This document shows positions 1-6,860 of a DNA stretch of 8,604 nucleotides, in pieces. How positions within the stretch are numbered: the first letter of the stretch is position 1; each line of letters opens with the position of its first letter. Made by a program: the position numbers and the translations under genes. The notes beneath the pieces are model-generated. The model saw only the letters and a list, made by a program, of their open reading frames with translations. It did no database searches and had not been told where the DNA came from. Origin of the DNA: Clostridium sp. 27_14 (GTDB lineage Bacteria > Bacillota > Clostridia > TANB77 > CAG-508); the NCBI GenBank assembly GCA_001916035.1, contig MNRQ01000044.1, positions 1-8,604 of the forward strand, read 5' to 3'.

Positions 1-1613
1 TATTTGCATCACAATTCATGTCAATATTAGTTGCTAAAATGTTTGAATCAGATATGAGTAAATTTCAATTTGTATTTTCAAAAGATGCTTGTATAAAAAC
101 TTGTATCTATTTTGCCGTAATGTATGTAGCTGTAATGTTTTTTAATACATTTACAGTTTCAAGATACAAATTAATTAATCTGCTAAATGCAAGTAAGAGA
201 AATGAAAATGTAAAAATAAAAAATCCTATTATATGTATTTTAGTATTTTTAGAAGCTGTAACTATACTTGGATATGCTTATTGGAAGGTAACAGGAGATG
301 TTTGGAGTTTAACAACGGCTGATAAAATTTTACCACCTATTTTAATGGGAATAGTTGGAACAGTAGCAGTTTTTTGGTCATTATCAGGATTTATAATACA
401 AATAGTTCAAAAAATGAAGAATATTTATTTTAAAAATACCAATATGTTTGTATTAAGACAGATAAACAACAAGATCAATACAATGGTTATAAGCATGAGT
501 GTAATATGTTTAATGCTATTTATGACGATTTCAATACTTTCTTCAAGTTTAGCATTAAGAAATACAATGCAAAGAGAATTAATTGAGATGACACCTGTAG
601 ATTTGAATTTGTATAAAACAGCTAATTTACCAGAAAAATATTTACAATATGGAACTTATGGAAAAGAGATAACATCAACACCTGAAGCAAGAGCAGATTC
701 AAAAATACCTATTACTGAAACTTTAAAAAATAATGGTTTAGATATGAATGTCCTAAAAGACATTGTGGAAATAACAGTATATTCCACTGATGATTTGACT
801 TGGAAAGATTTTTTCGGAGACAAATAATATGAATTAAATAATGATGAATATATTGTACTTTGTGATTTTGATTTACAAAAAGAATTACGAGATGAAGCAT
901 TAAAAGATGGAAATAATGTTTTAAATATAGTTGGAAAACAATATAAATCAAAATATAATGAATGTAAAACAGGATATATTCAAATGTCTCCTAATCATAC
1001 AAATACAGGAATTATATTAGTTCCAGATGATTGTAATTTAACAGAAGGTATGAAAGAACAATATTTATTAGCTGCAAATTATAATGCAGATACTAAAGAG
1101 GGAAAAGAAGAGGTAGAAAAAATATTTGTTGATGATAATTCAGAATTTGTACAAAATTTATATAAAAAAGGTATAGACATTGAAGGAAAAACTAAAATAT
1201 CAATTCGAGAAGCAAGTATAGGATTAGCAACTATTGTAACATTCATAGCAATTTATTTAGGAATTATATTTTTAATTGCAAGTTCAGCTATTTTAGCTTT
1301 AAAACAATTAACTGACAGTTCAGATAATAAACAAAGATATACTATTTTAAGAAAAATTGGTTGTGATGAAAAGATGATCAATAAAGCATTATATAGACAA
1401 ATTGGAATATTCTTTGGAGTTCCACTTATTCTTGCAATTATACATTCTATATTTGGAATACAATTTGCATTATCAGTAATGTCAGGTTTAGCAAACAAAA
1501 AAGATTTATTACCATCAGCAATTGCAACAGTTATCATTATAGGGATAATTTATGGAGCATATTTCTTAGCTACATATTTAGGTAGCAAAAATATCATTAA
1601 AGAAGAGGAATAA
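1..1613 (+). pseudogene. FtsX-type ABC transporter permease, 5' end off the window, in-frame stop
   Basis: The frame is already open at base 3 (FASQFM...), so the N-terminal half lies upstream and the first ATG at 18 is internal. The protein has four hydrophobic segments before the break, including PIICILVFLEAVTILGYAYW and the stretch around VISMSVICLMLFMTISIL. A large hydrophilic extracytoplasmic region follows, then three more membrane segments ending in GSKNIIKEEE. This is the layout of the second half of a large MacB/BceB-like permease with an FtsX domain, which would export or sense a peptide or lipid together with an ABC ATPase that is not in view. An in-frame TAA at 825-827 interrupts the extracytoplasmic region. 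The same frame continues cleanly to TAA at 1611-1613, so no frameshift is involved. It is probably a recent pseudogene or a base error. Codon use is more T-rich than in the genes that follow. The family call is firm; the substrate is unknown. Confidence 0.8.
825..827 (+). other. Premature in-frame TAA inside the FtsX-type permease
   Basis: The reading frame gives ...TWKDFFGDK, then TAA, then YELNNDEYIVLCDFDLQKE... without changing frame. Downstream, the frame has no further stop for more than 260 codons and encodes the expected last three membrane segments. One base change from AAA, CAA or GAA would create this codon, as would an inserted TAA triplet in the local AAATAATAT run. A restart at ATG 984 is possible but would give only a 209-residue fragment. 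Confidence 0.85.
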
Positions 1614-1614
1614 C

Positions 1615-1666
1615 AAAAAATCATACTCACAATCTGCTTGAATGCATAACATGAGTATGATTTTTT
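1615..1666 (+). terminator. Rho-independent terminator after the permease gene
   Basis: A perfect 15-bp inverted repeat pairs AAAAAATCATACTCA (1615-1629) with TGAGTATGATTTTTT (1652-1666) around a 22-nt loop. It starts one base after the permease stop codon and ends in six T. The mirror-image A tract means it could also stop transcription coming from the right. It separates the permease from yebC. Confidence 0.9.
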
Positions 1667-1719
1667 AATGAATAATATAGAAAAAACTAAGATAAAGCAA
1701 AATATTATTAAGAAAATAC

Positions 1720-1748
1720 TACACAAATAAGAAATAATGTGATACAAT
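1720..1748 (+). promoter_or_regulatory. Likely housekeeping (sigma-A type) promoter of yebC
   Basis: An extended -10 element, TGATACAAT, occupies 1740-1748 with the hexamer TACAAT at 1743-1748 (5 of 6 to TATAAT). Seventeen bases upstream is TACACA at 1720-1725 (4 of 6 to TTGACA). Transcription would begin near 1755, giving a leader of roughly 65 nt before yebC. The extended TG dinucleotide makes up for the weak -35. The region is very A+T-rich, so chance matches are possible. Confidence 0.45.
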
Positions 1749-1822
1749 AAAAGACGAAAATTATAAGATAAAGGATAGAAAGCCTTGAAAATACGATAAA
1801 AAACAAAGAGGAGGAGAAAAAT

Positions 1823-2542
1823 ATGTCAGGACACAGCAAATGGCATAACATACAAGCCAAAAAAGGAAAAGCAGATGCAGCAAGAGGAAAAATATTCACA
1901 AAATTAGGAAGAGAATTACTAATAGCAACAAAAGAAGGAGGACCAGACCCAGCAGGAAACTCAAAGCTAAAAGCAGTAATAGCAAAATGCAAAGCAGCAA
2001 ATATGCCAAATGACACAATAAATAATGCTATAAAAAAAGCATCAACAAGTAACGAAAACTATGAAGAAATAGTATATGAAGGATATGGACCATGCGGAGT
2101 AGCAGTAATAGTAGAAACATCTACAGACAACAAAAACAGAACAGCAGCGGATGTAAGACACGTATTTGACAAAGCAGGAGGAAACTTAGGAACATCTGGA
2201 TGTGTATCATACATGTTTAACAAAAAAGGAATTATTGTAATAGAAAAAGAATCAACAGACATGTCAGAAGACGATATAATGATGTTAGCTTTAGATGCCG
2301 GAGCAGAAGACTTTTCAGCAGAAGACGAAGTATATGAAATAACCACAGAACCATCAAACTTCACACAAGTAAGTGAAAAACTAGAAGAAGCAGGTCTAGA
2401 ATTTTTAGAAGCAGGAGTACAAATGGTACCAACAACAACAGTACAATTAGACGAAAAAGGAATAGAAAAAATGGAAAGACTATTAGAAAGACTTGACGAA
2501 CTAGATGATGTAGCAAATGTATATCATAACTGGGAAGAATAA
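1823..2542 (+). CDS. yebC: YebC/PmpR/TACO1 family protein
   Basis: The 239-residue protein has the usual family length. It opens with the family signature MSGHSKWHNIQAKKGKADAA, followed by a GREL..A.KEGGPDP segment and KAANMPNDTINNAIKKA. The later part carries the YEGYGPCGVAVIVE and TDNKNRTAADVRH motifs, then an acidic C-terminal domain ending in LDDVANVYHNWEE. The start is set by a strong AGGAGG site at 1809-1814. Members have long been annotated as DNA-binding regulators. More recent work on bacterial YebC and mitochondrial TACO1 points to a cytoplasmic role in translation, easing ribosome stalling at proline-rich stretches; which applies here is not visible. It appears monocistronic, with its own candidate promoter and a terminator on each side. 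Identity is near certain. Confidence 0.97.
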   Translation: MSGHSKWHNIQAKKGKADAARGKIFTKLGRELLIATKEGGPDPAGNSKLKAVIAKCKAANMPNDTINNAIKKASTSNENYEEIVYEGYGPCGVAVIVETSTDNKNRTAADVRHVFDKAGGNLGTSGCVSYMFNKKGIIVIEKESTDMSEDDIMMLALDAGAEDFSAEDEVYEITTEPSNFTQVSEKLEEAGLEFLEAGVQMVPTTTVQLDEKGIEKMERLLERLDELDDVANVYHNWEE

Positions 2543-2593
2543 TAAAAACAAATTAAAAATAAGAACAATTAAGTAACAAATTAAATAAAATTT

Positions 2594-2615
2594 TTTAGAA
2601 TAAAAAAGTTCTAAA
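2594..2615 (+). repeat. Small inverted repeat upstream of the yebC terminator
   Basis: TTTAGAA (2594-2600) pairs with TTCTAAA (2609-2615) around an 8-nt loop. An overlapping alternative pairs TTTTTTA (2591-2597) with TAAAAAA (2601-2607). Both are A-T dominated and weak, and no T tract follows, so this is not a terminator by itself. It may be chance in such A+T-rich DNA or an mRNA 3' end structure. Confidence 0.3.
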
Positions 2616-2616
2616 T

Positions 2617-2667
2617 AAAAAAAGAAAGCATATAATACTAAAAAAGTATTTGTGCTTTCTTTTTTTT
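2617..2667 (+). terminator. Rho-independent terminator between yebC and spoIIIA
   Basis: The outer stem pairs AAAAAAAGAAAGCA (2617-2630) with TGCTTTCTTTTTTT (2653-2666), a perfect 14-bp match. An inner stem pairs AATACT (2634-2639) with AGTATT (2645-2650), closing on a five-A loop. Eight T follow the GC-containing part. It should isolate the sporulation cluster from yebC transcription, so spoIIIA probably has its own promoter nearby. Confidence 0.9.
2629..2636 (+). promoter_or_regulatory. Candidate -10 element for spoIIIA inside the terminator hairpin
   Basis: CATATAAT differs at one position from CATACAAT, the -10 consensus of the mother-cell factor sigma-E, which drives spoIIIA in Bacillus. 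It also contains a perfect TATAAT. Transcription would start near 2643, about 60 nt before spoIIIAA. No good sigma-E -35 lies 14 to 15 bases upstream (the sequence there is about AGTTCTAA), so support rests on the -10 and position alone. Confidence 0.22.
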
Positions 2668-2685
2668 AATCAGACAATGCCTTTT

Positions 2686-2693
2686 AGAAAGGA
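2686..2693 (+). promoter_or_regulatory. Ribosome binding site that decides the spoIIIAA start
   Basis: AGAAAGGA lies 11 nt before ATG 2705. The in-frame GTG at 2696 is only 2 nt after the GGA core, too close to be used. The same leader precedes spoIIIAC and spoIIIAD with a gap of 9 to 10 nt, which supports the ATG. Confidence 0.7.
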
Positions 2694-2704
2694 ACGTGAT
2701 AAAA

Positions 2705-3574
2705 ATGGAACAAATACTATTATACTTTCCAATAAATATTGTAAAAATAATAGAAGAAGCAATAAAGCAAAATCCACAAATAGAGATATACAAAAAAGCA
2801 ATAGAAATACGAATAAAAACACAAAAACCAATAATCATAAAACTAAGAGATATAGATATAATCATTCAATACCAAGTCACAGAAAAGGACATGCAGTACA
2901 TAATACAAAAAATATGCGAAAATTCAATATATGCATATAAAGAACAAATATCACAGGGATATATAACAATAAAAGGAGGACACAGAATAGGAATAACAGG
3001 AACCTGTGTTATAGAAAATCAAAAAATAAGCAACATAAAATACATATCAAGCCTAAACTTCAGAATAGCAAGAGAAGTAAAAGGATGCAGTCAAAAAATA
3101 TTAAAAGACATCATAGATCAAGAACACAACACAATATACAATACATTAATAGTATCACCACCAGGAAAAGGCAAAACAACAATATTAAGAGACACCATAA
3201 GAAACATAAGTAATGGAATACCCGAAATGAATTTTAGAGGAAAAATATGTGGAGTAGTAGACGAAAGAGGGGAAATTGCAGCAATGTATAAAGGAATTCC
3301 ACAAAATGACATAGGAATAAGAACAGATGTTATAGAAAATGTATCTAAATATAATGGAATGCAAATTCTAATAAGAGCAATGGGACCAGAAGTAATAGCA
3401 TGCGATGAAATAGGAACAAAAGAAGATATAGAAGCTATACAATATGCCATAAATTCAGGAGTAAAAGGAATATTTACAATGCATGGAAGTAACATGACAA
3501 GTGTAAAATCAAATTCTGAAATTAATAAAATAATAGAATCAAAACTAATAGAGAAAATTATTTTCTTAAGCTAA
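2705..3574 (+). CDS. spoIIIAA: Stage III sporulation protein AA, secretion-type ATPase
   Basis: The 289-residue protein is the cytoplasmic ATPase of the SpoIIIA complex, related to type II and type IV secretion ATPases. Visible motifs are GYITIKGGHRIG in the N-terminal half and the Walker A loop SPPGKGKT at about residues 151-158, where Ser replaces the first Gly of the classical motif. VVDERGEIAAM follows from about 184 and is a family hallmark. Walker B is EVIACDEIG with Asp234 and Glu235, and a TMHGS motif comes near the end. A GTG nine bases upstream is also in frame, but ribosome-site spacing favours the ATG. The protein ends abruptly at IIFLS, roughly 15 to 25 residues before the usual end of the family. 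An open stretch in another frame (3570-3650) follows, so a small indel near the end is possible. First gene of the cluster; identity is secure. Confidence 0.95.
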   Translation: MEQILLYFPINIVKIIEEAIKQNPQIEIYKKAIEIRIKTQKPIIIKLRDIDIIIQYQVTEKDMQYIIQKICENSIYAYKEQISQGYITIKGGHRIGITGTCVIENQKISNIKYISSLNFRIAREVKGCSQKILKDIIDQEHNTIYNTLIVSPPGKGKTTILRDTIRNISNGIPEMNFRGKICGVVDERGEIAAMYKGIPQNDIGIRTDVIENVSKYNGMQILIRAMGPEVIACDEIGTKEDIEAIQYAINSGVKGIFTMHGSNMTSVKSNSEINKIIESKLIEKIIFLS

Positions 3575-3669
3575 GAAAACATTTACAGAATTTAACATAT
3601 TAGAAATATGCATAGAATTTATAAAATATAGATATAACCAAAAAGTATAGAAAGGAAGGGTAGTTAAAT

Positions 3670-4183
3670 ATGAATATAATAAAATATATAATGTTATTAA
3701 TCTTATGGATATCAATGAGTTTAATAGGAAAAATAATTGCAAAGAAGTATAGTTATAGAGTAGAAGAATTAGAAGAAATGAAAAATGCACTAAATATTTT
3801 TAAAAACAAAATAAAATTCACATATTCACCAATAGGAGAAATCTTTGAAGAAATAAGTCAAAACACATCAATAAAAAATATAGCAAATATATTTACACAA
3901 GCAAAAAACAATATGAATAATCAAACAGCAAGTGAAGCATGGGATAAATCGTTAGAAGAAATAAACACAAACATGAAAGAAGAAGATATAAAAAAATTAA
4001 AAAACCTATCAAAATTATTACGGAAGTTCAGACGCAGAAGGACAAATAAGTCAAATAGAACTCACAGAAGAATTTTTAGAAATTCAAATACAAGAAGCAA
4101 TACAAGAAAGAAAAAAGAATGAAAAATTATACCAAAAGCTAGGAACAATAGGAGGATTAGCTATAGTAATTATATTGTTTTAG
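3670..4183 (+). pseudogene. spoIIIAB: Stage III sporulation protein AB, broken by a +1 frameshift
   Basis: Codons 1 to 117 read in one frame, starting MNIIKYIMLLILWISMSLIG, a membrane anchor. The family segment FTYSPIGEIFEEIS and a run up to LSKLL follow. After 4020 that frame turns into basic nonsense (RKFRRRRTNKSNRTHRR) and stops at 4122. Skipping one base at 4021 gives GSSDAEGQISQIELTEEF, then a charged helix, then a C-terminal membrane segment GTIGGLAIVIILF ending in TAG at 4181-4183. The corrected product is 170 residues, matching the usual length of about 170. SpoIIIAB is a GspF-like membrane protein with its soluble domain in the mother-cell cytoplasm, working with SpoIIIAA, and it is needed for sporulation in Bacillus. 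The break may be a real mutation or a base error. The ribosome site AGAAAGGAAGGG precedes ATG 3670. Confidence 0.93.
4021..4021 (+). other. Probable frameshift point in spoIIIAB
   Basis: Removing the C at 4021 changes TTA TTA CGG into TTA TTA GGA and restores the conserved LLGSSDAEGQ reading. A stop at 3998-4000 in the downstream frame means the shift must occur after 4000. The exact base is inferred from the fit to the family pattern (LG followed by an acidic residue and Q), so it could lie a few bases either side. Confidence 0.8.
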
Positions 4184-4235
4184 AAAGGCATAAAAATCAT
4201 CTAATTATGAAAAATTAAGAAAGGAATGATTAAAA

Positions 4236-4430
4236 ATGGACATAAATCTATTATTCAAAATAGCTGCAATAGGAATTTTAGTAGCTGTATTACATCAAGT
4301 ATTAGTAAGAGCAGGAAGAGAAGATCAAGCAATGATGACTACATTGGCAGGACTAGTAATAGTATTAACCATGGTAATAAAAGAGATAAGTGGATTATTT
4401 GATACAGTTAGAACACTATTTAACTTGTAA
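4236..4430 (+). CDS. spoIIIAC: Stage III sporulation protein AC
   Basis: This 64-residue membrane protein is close to the usual 65 to 68. It has two hydrophobic segments, about residues 5-23 (LLFKIAAIGILVAVLHQVL) and 36-53 (TLAGLVIVLTMVIKEI). They are joined by the conserved polar turn RAGREDQAMM, the most recognisable part of the family. Each SpoIIIAC is thought to sit in the mother-cell membrane next to SpoIIIAD and SpoIIIAE in the core of the complex. AGAAAGGA at 4218-4225 lies 10 nt before the ATG. It begins 52 nt after the corrected spoIIIAB stop, and that gap also holds a second AGAAAGG (4182-4188) overlapping the TAG. The match is clear despite the short length. Confidence 0.93.
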   Translation: MDINLLFKIAAIGILVAVLHQVLVRAGREDQAMMTTLAGLVIVLTMVIKEISGLFDTVRTLFNL

Positions 4431-4502
4431 GTCACAACAATATAATTTTCATAATTAAAAAACAATAAATTTTTCTAAAAAAATGTGATTTGAGGTAAAG
4501 TC

Positions 4503-4510
4503 AGAAAGGA
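4503..4510 (+). promoter_or_regulatory. Ribosome binding site that decides the spoIIIAD start
   Basis: AGAAAGGA directly abuts an in-frame ATG at 4511, which is therefore too close to serve as the start. ATG 4520 lies 9 nt beyond the GGA core, matching the spacing at spoIIIAC, and gives the N-terminus MEVIKIIAIGL, the expected family beginning. Confidence 0.75.
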
Positions 4511-4519
4511 ATGAATAAA

Positions 4520-4906
4520 ATGGAAGTTATAAAAATTATAGCAATTGGATTAATAGCACTTATCCTCATAATTTTATTAAAACAATATAAACCAGAATTT
4601 GCACTATATATAAGTTTATTAACAGGCGTTTTAATACTAATACTTGTAATGGACAAGCTAACAGGAATTATACAGCTAATACAATCAATTTCAAACAAAG
4701 CAAATATCAACAATCAATTTATAACAATACTAATAAAAATAACAGGAATAGCATTTTTATCCGAATTTGCAGTAAGTATTTGTAAAGATGCAGGAGAATC
4801 AGCAATAAGTAGTAAAATAGAATTAGGAACAAAAATTATAATAATATCAATGTCCATACCAATAATATCAAGCTTATTAGAAATCATCTTAAAAATATTA
4901 CCATAA
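4520..4906 (+). CDS. spoIIIAD: Stage III sporulation protein AD
   Basis: The 128-residue polytopic membrane protein compares with about 130 in relatives. The first membrane helix (IIAIGLIALILIILLKQY) is followed by the conserved KPEFALYISLLTGVLIL segment. Next come the hydrophilic stretch SNKANINNQFITILIKITGIAFLSEFAVSICKDAGESAIS and a last hydrophobic segment near TKIIIISMSIPIISSLLEIIL. The motif FA.SICKDAGESAI.SKIE is a strong family marker. It forms the inner-membrane part of the SpoIIIA complex with SpoIIIAC and SpoIIIAE. It is separated from spoIIIAC by 89 nt of A+T-rich DNA with no clear regulatory site. The start was moved three codons inward from the first ATG on ribosome-site spacing. 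Confidence 0.94.
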   Translation: MEVIKIIAIGLIALILIILLKQYKPEFALYISLLTGVLILILVMDKLTGIIQLIQSISNKANINNQFITILIKITGIAFLSEFAVSICKDAGESAISSKIELGTKIIIISMSIPIISSLLEIILKILP

Positions 4907-4977
4907 AAAGAATAAAATCAAAAAAAGCAAAATAAGTAAAAACACATTTTAGAAATTCATAAATTAAAAATACAAAT

Positions 4978-4984
4978 AGGAGGA
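4978..4984 (+). promoter_or_regulatory. Strong ribosome binding site for a GTG start at spoIIIAE
   Basis: AGGAGGA lies 9 nt before GTG 4994. An ATG at 4992-4994 overlaps the GTG but is followed at once by TGA, so it can only make a start-stop. The GTG opens the signal peptide MRSKILKIIILTILF and is the real start. Confidence 0.85.
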
Positions 4985-4993
4985 ATTGTAAAT

Positions 4994-6154
4994 GTGAGAT
5001 CAAAAATTTTAAAAATAATAATATTAACAATTTTATTTATACAAATTTTTAGCATAAAAACATTTGCAACAAGCACAGAAGAAGAAATGATAAATTCACA
5101 AAAAGAAACATTTGGAATTAATAGTTTTATAGAAAATGCTAATAAATACACAGGAGAATTTTTTGAAGGAATAGATATAAACTCAATGTTAAATAGTGCA
5201 ATAAAAGGAAAAATTGATAATAAAACAATATACAAAAAAATAATAAATTTATTAGGAAAAGAAGTAAAAACAGGTATAAAAAGTTTAGTAAGTATTTTAA
5301 TTATAATAGTAATACATAGTATATTAAAATCAATAAGCGAAAATCTTCAAAACGACAATGTTTCAAAAATGATTTATTATGTCCAATACATAGCTATAGT
5401 AACAGTAATTATGAATAATTTTTCAAATGTAATAACAATGGTAAAAGAAACAGCAACAAATTTAGTAGGATTTATGAATTCACTAGTACCAATACTAGTA
5501 TCATTAATGCTATATACAGGAAGCATAACAACAAGTAGTATATTAGAACCAGCCATTTTATTTATGATAAATTTTATAGGAAATATAATACAAAGTTTTT
5601 TAATACCAGCAGTATTAATTGCAGCAACACTAAGTATTGTATCAAAAATAGGAGACAAAGTACAAATAGATAAAATATCAAAAACATTTAATTCAGGAAT
5701 AATATGGATCTTAGGAGTTATACTAACAACATTTGTTGGAGTTATTTCTTTAGAAGGAACATTATCAAGCAGTATAGATGGAATCACAGCAAAAACAGCA
5801 AAAGCAATAGTTAGTAGTAGCATACCAATTGTAGGAAAAATATTAGGTGACGCAGTAGACACTGTTTTAGGTTGTGGAATAATATTAAAAAATGCAATAG
5901 GAGTCATAGGAGTAGTAATTATTATAGGAATATGCATAATGCCAATTATAAAAATAGCAATATTAACAATATCATATAAAATATTAGCAAGCATAAGTGA
6001 ACCAATTGCAGACACTAAAATAATAAAACTATTAGAACAAATAGGAGATATATTCAAAGTACTATTAGCAATTTTATGCTCAATATCAGTTATGGTTATA
6101 GTAGGAACAACATTAGTTATAAAAATATCTAACAGTGGAATGATGTATAGGTAA
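4994..6154 (+). CDS. spoIIIAE: Stage III sporulation protein AE
   Basis: The 386-residue protein (about 400 in relatives) is the large multi-pass membrane component of the SpoIIIA complex. A signal peptide is visible at residues 1-25 (basic RSK, hydrophobic ILKIIILTILFIQIF, likely cleavage after TFA). An exported hydrophilic segment of about 70 residues follows. Hydrophobic segments are near 97-115, 127-145, 155-175, 180-215 (probably two), 233-255, 300-332 (probably two) and 353-376. Family patterns include NSLVPILVSLMLYTGS, EPAILFMINFI and KNAIGVIGVV. Its job is a permease-like or scaffold role in the mother-cell membrane; the transported substrate is not known. It begins at GTG behind a strong AGGAGGA, 87 nt after spoIIIAD. 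Nothing appears truncated. Confidence 0.96.
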   Translation: MRSKILKIIILTILFIQIFSIKTFATSTEEEMINSQKETFGINSFIENANKYTGEFFEGIDINSMLNSAIKGKIDNKTIYKKIINLLGKEVKTGIKSLVSILIIIVIHSILKSISENLQNDNVSKMIYYVQYIAIVTVIMNNFSNVITMVKETATNLVGFMNSLVPILVSLMLYTGSITTSSILEPAILFMINFIGNIIQSFLIPAVLIAATLSIVSKIGDKVQIDKISKTFNSGIIWILGVILTTFVGVISLEGTLSSSIDGITAKTAKAIVSSSIPIVGKILGDAVDTVLGCGIILKNAIGVIGVVIIIGICIMPIIKIAILTISYKILASISEPIADTKIIKLLEQIGDIFKVLLAILCSISVMVIVGTTLVIKISNSGMMYR

Positions 6155-6233
6155 AAAACACAAATATCAGGTAGTTGTAGAGCAAATAGATAAGTTAATA
6201 GCAATATAATACATAATAGAAAGAGGGGGACTA

Positions 6234-6860
6234 ATGATAGATTATTTTAGCGAATGGGCCCAAAATTTAACTTTAGCTATAGTCATAGTTTCTTTATTTG
6301 AAATGTTGTTACCAAATAACAAAACAAAAAAATATATAAAAGTTGTTATGGGATTATACATTTTATTTAATATAATATCACCATTTGTAAAAAACGATTT
6401 TTCAATCCAATTAGAAAATATAGTAGAAAACAGCAAAAGCCAAACAACATCAACAGAAGCAGTTGACCAAACATCAATGGATACTAGACTAAAACAAATC
6501 TGTAAAGAAGAATTAGAAAAAGATATTAAGCAAAAGATAGAAGGACAAGGGTATATAGTAGAAAGTTGCAAAGTAGATATAAAAATAGAAGAACAAACAG
6601 ATATAGAAAAAATAACATTAAAAGTAAAAAAAGAGAATAAAACAAACGAAGAAAAGGAAAACAACAAAGAAGAGCAAGAAAAACAAAATGACATACAGCA
6701 AAAACTTGTAAAAGAAGTTCAAAAAATAAAAAAAGTGCAGATAGGAGAAACAAAGAAAAATAGTAATGAACAAAATTTATCAACACAAGACATATCAAAT
6801 ATAAAAAATTTTTTAATTAAAGAATATGAGGTGAACGAAAAATGTTTAAAGATAAATTAA
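6234..6860 (+). CDS. spoIIIAF: Stage III sporulation protein AF
   Basis: The 208-residue protein matches the usual length of about 206. Two membrane helices lie at about residues 9-27 (QNLTLAIVIVSLFEMLL) and 33-52 (YIKVVMGLYILFNIISPF), joined by a short basic loop, which is typical of SpoIIIAF. The rest is soluble and should face the intermembrane space. It includes RLKQICKEELEKDIKQKIEGQGYIVESCKVDI, which fits the ring-building alpha-beta fold, then a Lys/Glu/Asn-rich stretch near 130-165 and a conserved end (LSTQDISNIKNFLIKEYEV). AGAGGGGG lies just before the ATG. The gene overlaps spoIIIAG by 19 nt, the only overlap in the cluster, suggesting translational coupling of these two ring proteins. 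The call rests on layout and position, since the soluble part diverges quickly. Confidence 0.92.
   Translation: MIDYFSEWAQNLTLAIVIVSLFEMLLPNNKTKKYIKVVMGLYILFNIISPFVKNDFSIQLENIVENSKSQTTSTEAVDQTSMDTRLKQICKEELEKDIKQKIEGQGYIVESCKVDIKIEEQTDIEKITLKVKKENKTNEEKENNKEEQEKQNDIQQKLVKEVQKIKKVQIGETKKNSNEQNLSTQDISNIKNFLIKEYEVNEKCLKIN

Noticed and set aside
1253..1747. Minus-strand open frames over the permease 3' end and first terminator
   Set aside because: No ribosome sites or family motifs; one runs straight through the terminator hairpin. They are reverse-frame shadows in A+T-rich DNA.
2671..2678. CAGACAAT as the sigma-E -10 of spoIIIA
   Set aside because: It matches CATACAAT at 7 of 8 positions, but no -35 lies 14 to 15 bases upstream. 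The start site would fall almost on the ribosome binding site.
2650..2940. Plus-strand 96-codon frame overlapping the start of spoIIIAA
   Set aside because: It begins inside the terminator, has no ribosome site, and encodes Asn/Lys/Thr-rich nonsense that is the out-of-frame reading of spoIIIAA.
3118..3495. Minus-strand open frame opposite spoIIIAA
   Set aside because: A shadow of the ATPase coding sequence on the other strand, with no recognisable motif and no ribosome site.
4015..4030. Programmed +1 frameshift in spoIIIAB
   Set aside because: The rare CGG codon after TTA is suggestive, but a Leu tRNA slipping from TTA to TAC would pair poorly. There is no prfB-like CTT-TGA and no upstream ribosome-site-like stimulator. 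A mutation or base error is simpler, though readings in relatives could reopen this.
4431..4519. Regulatory hairpin between spoIIIAC and spoIIIAD (TCACA ... TGTGA)
   Set aside because: Only five base pairs around a loop of nearly 50 nt, with no T tract; expected by chance.
5377..6204. Long minus-strand open frame (about 275 codons) opposite spoIIIAE
   Set aside because: It lies antisense to a clearly real membrane gene, and its length follows from the A-ending codons of spoIIIAE, which rarely give stops in this reverse frame. No ribosome site or family pattern is visible.
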